The translations under genes and the position numbers were made by a program. A DNA stretch of 64,000 nt, from positions 62,001 to 126,000 of the forward strand of contig NZ_PXNN01000006.1 in assembly GCF_003007685.1 (NCBI RefSeq), written 5' to 3'. This DNA comes from Marinobacter halophilus (lineage in GTDB: Bacteria > Pseudomonadota > Gammaproteobacteria > Pseudomonadales > Oleiphilaceae). Every line of letters begins with the position of its first letter. Position 1 is the first letter of the stretch. Below are positions 57,965 to 64,000 of the stretch, piece by piece. The notes below the pieces were generated by a model. It was not told the DNA's origin and did not search any database. It was given only the letters and a program-made list of their open reading frames with translations.

Positions 57965-58660
57965 TCAACCGCACTTGCTATCGCCGCAAGACAGGCAGGT
58001 GGCACACCCGTCCATCACGATCACCGCCTTGGTGCTGCACTTGCCGCACATGGTGGCGTTGGCGGGGTAGTCGCTGGCGCTTTCGTCGTTGGTGGCTGTG
58101 TTGTGACTGGCCTCAAACTCGGCGCGCTTTTCGGCGAGGATGCGCTTGGTGGTTTCGCTCATTTCGTCGCTTTCGAGCAGGCCAATGGCCTTCAGGTGCT
58201 TCTCGATCACGGCGCCGATCTCAGCCACCAGCGACGGCATAAACACGCCGCCTTTCTTGAAGTAACCACCGTTGGGGTCGTACACACTGCGCAGCTCTTC
58301 CACCAGGAAGGTGACGTCGCCACCTTTGCGGAATACCGCAGAGATAACGCGGGTGAGGGCGATTACCCACTGGAAGTGTTCCATCGACTTGGAGTTGATG
58401 AACACTTCATAGGGCTGACGGCTCTCGTGGTCCGTGTCTTCGTTGAGCAGGATGTCGTTGATGGTGATGTACATCGCATGTTCGGCAATCGGCGGCTTGA
58501 TCTTGTAGGTGGTGCCCAACAAGAAGTCTGGTCGCTCGATGGTTTCGTTCATCTGGATCGGTTTTGGCTCCAGACTTTTGGCCGTAGCGGCTTTTTGCTC
58601 GTCGGTTTCGGCTTTCTTGACTCGGTAGCCGACAATCTTGTTGGTAATTTTAACTGTCAT
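57965..58660 (-). CDS. nrdJb: Class II ribonucleotide reductase, C-terminal subunit (NrdJb)
   Basis: A 231-residue protein corresponding to the C-terminal part of B12-dependent ribonucleotide reductases. It ends with a zinc-binding cluster (MCGKCSTKAVIVMDGCATCLSCGDSKCG) whose cysteines serve to re-reduce the active site. The split into two genes is the one described for Pseudomonas aeruginosa (nrdJa/nrdJb). It follows nrdJa by 30 bases. Confidence 0.92.
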   Translation of the reverse strand: MTVKITNKIVGYRVKKAETDEQKAATAKSLEPKPIQMNETIERPDFLLGTTYKIKPPIAEHAMYITINDILLNEDTDHESRQPYEVFINSKSMEHFQWVIALTRVISAVFRKGGDVTFLVEELRSVYDPNGGYFKKGGVFMPSLVAEIGAVIEKHLKAIGLLESDEMSETTKRILAEKRAEFEASHNTATNDESASDYPANATMCGKCSTKAVIVMDGCATCLSCGDSKCG

Positions 58661-58690
58661 GTTCGTGGTCCTGTCTTTCGGTTCCCGGGA

Positions 58691-60835
58691 TCAATATTTG
58701 CCGTAAGTGCCTTCTTTAAGCGCATCAAACAGGTTGGCGGCGGTGTGGATCTCGCCATCGTAATCAACCTGTTCGTTGCCCTTGAGAGTCACTTTGCTGC
58801 CATCGTCCAGGGTGAACTCGTACAGAGTGTTTTCGAGGTCTTTTTCTTTAACCAGTACGCCCTGGAAGGCCTCCGGGTTGAAGCGGAAGGTGGTGCAACC
58901 TTTCAGGCCCTTGTCGTAGGCGTACAGGTAGATGCCCTTGAAGTCCTGGTAGGCAAAGTCGGTCGGCACGTTGGCGGTTTTGGAAATGGAGGAATCAACC
59001 CATTTCTGCGCGGCGGCCTGGATGTCGACGTGCTGTGTGGGGGTTACGTCATCAGACGTGGTGAAGTAACTCGGCAGCTTCTTGTCTTCTTCTTCGGAGA
59101 AGGGCATGGCACCGGGGTTAACCAGGTGGCGGTAGGCCAGCAACTCGAAGGAGAATACGTCGACTTTCTCTTTGGTTTTACGACCTTCACGGATGATGTT
59201 GCGGGCGTAATGGTGCGAGAAGCTTGGCTCGATGCCGTTACTGGCGTTGTTGGCCAGTGACAGACTGATGGTGCCGGTCGGAGCGATGGAGGTGTGGTGG
59301 GTAAAACGACCACCTTTCTCCGCCAGTTGCGCAACCAATTCCGGATCAATCTGGCCGATCTGCTGCATGTAGCGGCTGTACTTGGCGTGCAGCAGCTTGC
59401 CTTTGAGCTTGTCACCGACCTTGTAGCCGTCTTTGGCCAGGTCCCGGCACTTGGCCAGCATCTTGGGGGTGACTTCAAACTCATCTTCCATGATCGGCGC
59501 TGCGCCTTTTTCTTCGGCCAGGACCAGCGACTGGCGCCAGCCTTCCACGGCCATTTCACGGACGACTTCTTCGGTAAACTCCACCGACTCACTGGAGCCG
59601 TAGGGCATGCGCAGCATGGCGAGGGTTGAGCCCAGACCCAGGATGCCCATGCCGTGGCGGCGCTTGTAGGTGATTTCGTGGCGCTGTTCGGCCAGCGGCA
59701 GGCCGTTGATTTCGACTACGTTGTCCAGCATACGGGTGAAGATGCCAACAACTTTGCGGTATTTTTCGTAGTTGAAGCTGGCCTTGTCGGTGAACGGGTA
59801 GTCGACAAAGTTGGTCAGGTTGACCGAGCCCAGCAGGCAGCTGCCGTAAGGGGGCAGGGGCTGCTCGCCACAGGGGTTGGTGGCGCGGATGTCTTCGCAG
59901 AACCAGTTATTGTTCATCTGATTGACCTTGTCGATCAGAATGAAGCCCGGCTCAGCGTAGTCGTAGTTGCTGGTCATGATGGTGTCCCAGATGAACTGGG
60001 CTTTCATGGTCTTGTAGATGCGGCAGGCGACTTTGCCTTCTTCGTTGACCACGTAGCCGTCCTGAACCGGGAAGTCGCGGTACAGGAACTGGGTGGTGTC
60101 GCTTAGGTCCAGGCCTTCCTCTTCCGCTTCTTTGCGGGTCATCGGGAACGACAGATGCCAGTCGCCGTCGTTGCGCACGGCGTCGATGAAGTCTTCGGTG
60201 ATCAGCAGCGACAGGTTGAACTGGCGCAGGCGGCCGTCTTCACGCTTGGCCTGGATGAACTCGATTACGTCCGGGTGGTGCACGTCGAAGGTGGCCATCT
60301 GGGCGCCACGGCGACCACCGGCAGACGACACGGTGAAGCACATGCGGTCGAAGATATCCATGAACGACAGCGGGCCGGAGGTGGTGGCGCCAGCGCCGGC
60401 CACGTAGGCACCGCGGGGGCGCAGAGTGGAGAACTCATAACCAATACCACAACCGGCTTTGAGGGTAAGGCCGGCTTCGTGGTTTTTTTCCAGGATGTCG
60501 TTCATCGAATCCTGAATGCTGCCGGAGACCGTGCAGTTAATCGTCGAAGTGGCAGGCTTGTGGGCTTCTGCACCGGCGTTGGAGGTGATCCGGCCGGCAG
60601 GAATGGCGCCGTTCTTAAGTGCCCAGAGGAATTCCTTCATATACTTGTCGCGGGCGGTCTTTTTCTCGACTTCAGACAAGGCTTTGGCAACGCGTTCGTA
60701 GGTTGCGTTGATGTCCTTATCGACGGCTTCGCCGGTTTTGGTCTTCAGCTGGTACTTGCTGGTCCAGATATCGAGCGACGCTTCCTGCATGGGAATCGTT
60801 GCGATTACTGCCTGTGCCTTAGCGTTCATTGCCAC
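58691..60835 (-). CDS. nrdJa: Adenosylcobalamin-dependent ribonucleoside-diphosphate reductase, large part (NrdJa)
   Basis: A 714-residue class II reductase that makes deoxyribonucleotides using adenosylcobalamin, so it works with or without oxygen. Sequence marks: NCTVSGS near the first catalytic Cys, the NPCGEQPLPPYGSCLLGSVNL segment with the thiyl-radical Cys region, and the GTISLSLANNASNGIEPSF loop. The split form requires NrdJb. NrdR-type boxes upstream (60938-61118) suggest repression by NrdR. I found no adenosylcobalamin riboswitch in the leader. Confidence 0.95.
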   Translation of the reverse strand: MAMNAKAQAVIATIPMQEASLDIWTSKYQLKTKTGEAVDKDINATYERVAKALSEVEKKTARDKYMKEFLWALKNGAIPAGRITSNAGAEAHKPATSTINCTVSGSIQDSMNDILEKNHEAGLTLKAGCGIGYEFSTLRPRGAYVAGAGATTSGPLSFMDIFDRMCFTVSSAGGRRGAQMATFDVHHPDVIEFIQAKREDGRLRQFNLSLLITEDFIDAVRNDGDWHLSFPMTRKEAEEEGLDLSDTTQFLYRDFPVQDGYVVNEEGKVACRIYKTMKAQFIWDTIMTSNYDYAEPGFILIDKVNQMNNNWFCEDIRATNPCGEQPLPPYGSCLLGSVNLTNFVDYPFTDKASFNYEKYRKVVGIFTRMLDNVVEINGLPLAEQRHEITYKRRHGMGILGLGSTLAMLRMPYGSSESVEFTEEVVREMAVEGWRQSLVLAEEKGAAPIMEDEFEVTPKMLAKCRDLAKDGYKVGDKLKGKLLHAKYSRYMQQIGQIDPELVAQLAEKGGRFTHHTSIAPTGTISLSLANNASNGIEPSFSHHYARNIIREGRKTKEKVDVFSFELLAYRHLVNPGAMPFSEEEDKKLPSYFTTSDDVTPTQHVDIQAAAQKWVDSSISKTANVPTDFAYQDFKGIYLYAYDKGLKGCTTFRFNPEAFQGVLVKEKDLENTLYEFTLDDGSKVTLKGNEQVDYDGEIHTAANLFDALKEGTYGKY

Positions 60836-60937
60836 CCTCGGTTTTCAGTATGTCTCGTTTTGATGGCGCCGTGCTGAGCGCCATACCCCGTTCGTTCTTT
60901 AGTGCTTTTCTGAGTCTCGGCCTTTTTTGAGCACAAA

Positions 60938-60953
60938 ACACTATATGTGGTGT
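60938..60953. promoter_or_regulatory. NrdR box 1
   Basis: ACACTATATGTGGTGT matches the NrdR consensus ACACTATATATAGTGT at 13-14 of 16 positions, about 100 bases before the nrdJa start. Confidence 0.75.
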
Positions 60954-61071
60954 TTTGTCTGACTGTTTGTACAGCCTGCCCGGAGCCGGTCTTGCGCATT
61001 CAAATCGTTGCTGGCCTGGCTGCGGCCGGCTTGCTGGGCGCCTGTGCGCGGTCTGTTGTTATTTTCTGATG

Positions 61072-61087
61072 ACCCTATATATAGGCG
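61072..61087. promoter_or_regulatory. NrdR box 2
   Basis: ACCCTATATATAGGCG contains the perfect central palindrome CTATATATAG of the NrdR consensus. It lies 31 bases from box 3, the three-turn spacing known for paired NrdR sites. Confidence 0.7.
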
Positions 61088-61102
61088 CTATGCGAAGAAG
61101 TA

Positions 61103-61118
61103 TAACAGGATATAGTGT
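61103..61118. promoter_or_regulatory. NrdR box 3
   Basis: TAACAGGATATAGTGT has an exact right half-site (ATATAGTGT) and a partial left half. It is paired with box 2 at 31-base spacing. Confidence 0.6.
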
Positions 61119-61403
61119 TCTGTGAAGAAGAGAGCAACTATTGGTTAGGCTGTGAAGGCAAAGAAAATCAATGACGAAGTGCTTGCAACTCTGCCAGCCC
61201 GCACCACTCAAGCGTTTGGTCGAATGGAGTGAGCGCTACTACATGTTGTGGTTAAAATTTGTACGTTGAGAATTGAAGATATGTCCCCGTTTTTGTGACC
61301 TTTGCACGTATCCGATTGCGACGTGTCGATAGAGTATGAAAGTGGTGTCGTCAAACTGCAGTGGCCCACAGGAAGTGATAACGACTACAAAAGGAAAAGA
61401 ATA

Positions 61404-62210
61404 ATGAAAGGCCTGAAACCTAATATGCTGGTGCTGTGCATCGTCGGGGCGACGCCGACGGCGATGGCGTTCACGCCATTGGATGAAGTCGCGATGGGTA
61501 ACATCACCGGCCAGGCGGGTGTGACGATTGAGCTGGAAACCAGGCTCAATATCGATCGTTTCATCTACACCGATGAAGGTTCGCTGGAGATCAACGACAT
61601 CTTCATCGGTGGAGCCAACCGGACAGACATGTTTTCTGAAATGAACATCAACCTGAATGGCGATGCCAATGACCGCTTGGACAATATTCGGGTGAATATT
61701 GATATTGCCCGCGATGGTGATGCCATCATCAATCTGTTGCCAATCAGTTTTAATGCAGTTGATTTCCGGATGAGCACGGGTGCCTGGAATCTGACCGGCA
61801 CTGGCGGCAACACCACCATTCTTGATAACTTTAAAGTGGATATGTTGATTGGTTCCGGAACCATCCGTGTGGATACCGCAACTGATACGGTTCGCTTCCT
61901 GACCGACATTGCCATTGATGATATGGATTTTGACATTCCGTTCCTGGCGATGGGCATTCGTGATCTGCAGCTGACTGGCGCCAACTATGATCTGTCTGCA
62001 CCTCAGCCGTTGCGCTTGTTTGCTAACGTCGATCTGGAGATCTTCAAGGGCGCAAATGCTGCGGGTGTCGATGTGCTGGCCATCGAGATGGCGTCTTTCG
62101 AGGCCGATTTGCGCATTGGCGGAGTGTTGATTGGCGGCACCTCCATTGGCTCTGTAGCCATGGATAACCTGGCAATCACCGATACCTCGCTGCGGATCTA
62201 CGGGCACTGA
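61404..62210 (+). CDS. DUF6160-like secreted protein
   Basis: A 268-residue protein with an N-terminal signal-like segment (NMLVLCIVGATPTAMAF), then LDEVAMGNITGQAGVTIELE, the 'L..MS.ITGQ.G' opening seen in Acinetobacter FilA and related DUF6160 proteins. The remainder is repetitive beta-rich sequence with many Asp/Asn (for example DNIRVNIDIARDGD), suggesting a beta-helical or fibrous extracellular protein. ATG 61404 follows AAAGGAAAAGA. The exact role is unknown. Confidence 0.72.
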   Translation: MKGLKPNMLVLCIVGATPTAMAFTPLDEVAMGNITGQAGVTIELETRLNIDRFIYTDEGSLEINDIFIGGANRTDMFSEMNINLNGDANDRLDNIRVNIDIARDGDAIINLLPISFNAVDFRMSTGAWNLTGTGGNTTILDNFKVDMLIGSGTIRVDTATDTVRFLTDIAIDDMDFDIPFLAMGIRDLQLTGANYDLSAPQPLRLFANVDLEIFKGANAAGVDVLAIEMASFEADLRIGGVLIGGTSIGSVAMDNLAITDTSLRIYGH

Positions 62211-62222
62211 TGCTTGCACCAT

Positions 62223-62251
62223 AAAAACGGGGCCATGATGGCCCCGTTTTT
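62223..62251. terminator. Bidirectional terminator after the DUF6160-like gene
   Basis: Stem ACGGGGCCAT / ATGGCCCCGT, A tract before and T tract after, lying between two convergent genes. Confidence 0.92.
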
Positions 62252-62270
62252 ATTACGACGATGCCGCCGC

Positions 62271-63065
62271 TTAGCTAAGCAGCAGGCTGTCGTCGTCCAC
62301 TTCCAGCCCGCGTTGTTTTTCAAACAGTTCCAGCAGGTCTTTTACTTCCAGTCCTTCGCGTTCCTTGCCGGCAATATCAAAGACCACCTGGCCTTGGTGC
62401 AGCATCACGGTGCGGCTTCCCACTTCCAGTGCTTGCTTCATGCTGTGGGTGACCATCAGTGCGGTGAGCTTTTGCTCTTTGATGATGTTCTGGGTCAGCT
62501 CCAGCACAAACCTGGCAGTTTTCGGGTCCAACGCCGCGGTGTGCTCATCCAGCAATAGAATAGCGGATGGGGTGAGGCTGGCCATCAGCAGGCTGACAGC
62601 CTGGCGTTGACCACCCGAAAGCAGGCCCATTTTGTCACCCAGGCGGTTTTCCAGGCCCAGGTTCAGAGACGACAGGCTGGCACGAAACTGGTCCAGATAC
62701 TGCTTTTTGACTGCGGTGGTCAGGCCCCGGCGTTGGCCGCGCTTGATGGCCAGTGCCAGATTTTCCTCGATGGAGAGGTTTTCACAGGTGCCGGCCAGCG
62801 GATCCTGAAACACTCGGGCGACCCGGGCGGAGCGTTTGTGGGTGGGCAGGCGGGTGACATCGAGATTGTCTACAATGATTTTGCCACTGTCCACCAGCAC
62901 TTCGCCGGCCAGGGCGTTCAGGAATGTCGATTTACCGGCGCCGTTGCTGCCGATAACCGTAACGAACTCACCCTGGTTGACGGTCAGGCTCATGCCCCGC
63001 AAGGCCGGGTTTTCCAGTGGCGTGCCTTTGCCAAAGGTGAGCCTCAGATCGGTTGCGCTGATCAT
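62271..63065 (-). CDS. ABC transporter ATP-binding protein (uncharacterised import system)
   Basis: A 264-residue ATPase with GSNGAGKSTFLNALAG, RVFQDPLAG, LSGGQRQAVSLLMA, ILLLDEHTAALDP and MVTHSMK. The DEHTAALDP Walker B/D-loop version is typical of the ABC cassettes that pair with tryptophan/tyrosine-type (PF04392) solute-binding proteins. It is coupled to the permease, nine bases downstream of it. Confidence 0.9.
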   Translation of the reverse strand: MISATDLRLTFGKGTPLENPALRGMSLTVNQGEFVTVIGSNGAGKSTFLNALAGEVLVDSGKIIVDNLDVTRLPTHKRSARVARVFQDPLAGTCENLSIEENLALAIKRGQRRGLTTAVKKQYLDQFRASLSSLNLGLENRLGDKMGLLSGGQRQAVSLLMASLTPSAILLLDEHTAALDPKTARFVLELTQNIIKEQKLTALMVTHSMKQALEVGSRTVMLHQGQVVFDIAGKEREGLEVKDLLELFEKQRGLEVDDDSLLLS

Positions 63066-63074
63066 ACTGCCTCC

Positions 63075-63977
63075 TCAGGCTTTCTTGCGGGTGAAGCGGT
63101 TGGTGAGGTTGGTGCGCACGCCGGGTAATACGATGGCGAGGGTCACCAGAACCGCAGTAATCAGGTTCAAATCCTGAGCCTGCAGGCCGAGCGCGTCTGC
63201 ATTAAGGGCAAAGGCGATGGCCAGTCGGTACATGATGGCGCCGATGACACAGGCAATCAGAGCCCGCACCACGGTGGTCGGGGTCAGCACCGCTTCGCCG
63301 CCAATCAGCGAGGCCAGGCCGATGACAATTACGCCGACACCCATGGTGACGTCTGCCGCCCCCTGGCTCTGGGCAAACAGCGCACCCGCCAGGCCGACCA
63401 GGCCGTTGGAGAGGGCTACACCCAGAATAACCATGCCGCCGGTGGCAATGCCCTGGGCTCGAGCCATGCGGGCATTGGCACCGGTGGCGCGCATCGCCAG
63501 GCCGGTTTCTGACTTCATGAATCGCCATAGCAGAATCAGGGCGACCACCACCACAATCAGGAACAGCAACACTGGCACCTGATGGAACTCAAGGCCCAGC
63601 GAGTACCAGGGGGTCAGTACTGTTTCTTCGGTTAGCAGGGCGATATTCGGACGCCCCATGATGCGCAGGTTGATCGAATAGAGCGCGATCATGGTCAGGA
63701 TGGATGCCAACAGGTTCAGGATGTTGAGCTTGACGTTCAGGATGGCGGTAACCGCACCCGCGGCCATGCCGGCCAAGGCGGCAAAACCCGTGGCCACCCA
63801 CGGATTCCAGCCTTCCAGAATCAGTACCGCGGCGACCGCAGCACCCAGAGGGAAGCTGCCGTCTACCGTCAGGTCGGGAAAGTCGAGTACGCGGAATGAC
63901 AGATAGATACCAAAAGCAACCAGGCCATAGATGAGGCCGGTCTCAAGAGCACCGTAGAATGCAATTTCACTGAGCAT
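63075..63977 (-). CDS. ABC transporter permease, LivH-like branch
   Basis: A 300-residue permease with 8-9 hydrophobic helices (YGALETGLIYGLVAFGIYLSF; GVALSNGLVGLAGALFAQSQG). It belongs to the branched-chain-like permeases of the ABC import systems with a PF04392-type binding protein. The binding protein is not in the window. The last 17 bases (63984-64000) could encode the tail of an upstream gene (FHGE-stop), but this is only four codons. Confidence 0.9.
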   Translation of the reverse strand: MLSEIAFYGALETGLIYGLVAFGIYLSFRVLDFPDLTVDGSFPLGAAVAAVLILEGWNPWVATGFAALAGMAAGAVTAILNVKLNILNLLASILTMIALYSINLRIMGRPNIALLTEETVLTPWYSLGLEFHQVPVLLFLIVVVVALILLWRFMKSETGLAMRATGANARMARAQGIATGGMVILGVALSNGLVGLAGALFAQSQGAADVTMGVGVIVIGLASLIGGEAVLTPTTVVRALIACVIGAIMYRLAIAFALNADALGLQAQDLNLITAVLVTLAIVLPGVRTNLTNRFTRKKA

Positions 63978-64000
63978 GGGTAATTATTCACCGTGAAAGA

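Larger units (their letters stand above)
60836..61403. other. Divergent regulatory region between nrdJa and the DUF6160-like gene
   Basis: 568 bases with no supported gene. It carries three NrdR-box-like sequences (60938, 61072 and 61103) and must contain promoters for both directions. A weak open frame runs from 61302 into the right-hand gene, but its first 34 codons read poorly. Confidence 0.6.

Noticed and set aside
58103..59260. 385-codon open frame antisense to nrdJb/nrdJa
   Set aside because: It spans the gap between two clearly real genes on the other strand and has no family signs.
60836..61403. Adenosylcobalamin riboswitch before nrdJa
   Set aside because: The B12-dependent enzyme made this worth looking for. 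The only GCCACTG match on the minus strand (near 61360) is over 500 bases upstream and no surrounding riboswitch stems are seen.
61239..62222. Long open frame (327 codons) on the minus strand opposite the DUF6160-like gene
   Set aside because: The + frame has a signal-like start, ribosome site and the ITGQ.G motif, and a terminator fits it. The minus frame is low-complexity His/Gln/Ile-rich sequence produced by the antisense of Asp/Asn/Ile repeats.

Overview
The window is a moderately GC-rich chromosomal segment of a marine gammaproteobacterium, most likely Marinobacter. The basis is the block gyrA-serC-pheA-hisC-tyrA/aroA-cmk-rpsA-ihfB (the 'supraoperon' order known from Pseudomonas and relatives), the split class II ribonucleotide reductase nrdJa/nrdJb, and the general style of the proteins. 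No transposase, prophage, rRNA operon or CRISPR array is visible, so this is mostly core genome with small accessory patches.

Layout. 1-11.9 kb: one long rightward block with gyrase A (cut by the window edge), serine/aromatic/histidine biosynthesis enzymes, cytidylate kinase, ribosomal protein S1, IHF beta, the LPS-assembly regulators LapA/LapB, and pyrF. 11.9-12.5 kb: two palindromic repeat elements and a tRNA-Asn. 12.5-21.4 kb: aspartate-type aminotransferase, uvrB, a divergent pair encoding a GNAT/C39-peptidase fusion and a RimK-like ATP-grasp ligase, a CDF metal transporter, and pyrD. 21.5-28.2 kb: rmf, rlmKL, a beta-barrel protein, an M18 aminopeptidase, a second tRNA-Asn and a YheT-type hydrolase. 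28.4-32.3 kb: tesA divergent from ybbA-ybbP. 32.3-39.9 kb: solute-binding protein, SCP2-like protein plus iron alcohol dehydrogenase, BepA-like protease, twin thioesterases, htpG. 40.1-48.7 kb: katG with an OxyR site, dusC, class I aldolase, an acyl-ACP-reductase-like protein followed by a diiron protein, ogt and a GNAT. 49-52.7 kb: a scrambled patch with an SGNH hydrolase, an antiporter inside a partial duplication, a TraR/DksA protein, a degenerate CsbD and a histone-deacetylase-family pseudogene. 52.7-55.9 kb: a second ybbA/ybbP-like pair. 56-64 kb: small accessory genes, nrdJa/nrdJb with NrdR boxes, a DUF6160-like secreted protein and an ABC transporter.

Three things stand out. First, four copies of a 110-bp element (11913-12022, 12127-12236, 24272-24381, 28245-28354) share a conserved 54-nt core flanked by 28-bp inverted arms. 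The arm sequence differs from copy to copy, yet each copy stays self-complementary. Second, a long protein (44687-46756) whose C-terminal half resembles cyanobacterial acyl-ACP reductase is followed by a ferritin-like diiron protein (46863-47741). Its metal-ligand pattern matches that of aldehyde-deformylating oxygenase, so the pair parallels the cyanobacterial alkane-synthesis pair. Third, the GNAT/C39-peptidase and ATP-grasp genes look like an uncharacterised peptide-type biosynthetic pair. All functional statements rest on reading motifs and on remembered family knowledge; no database search was run.
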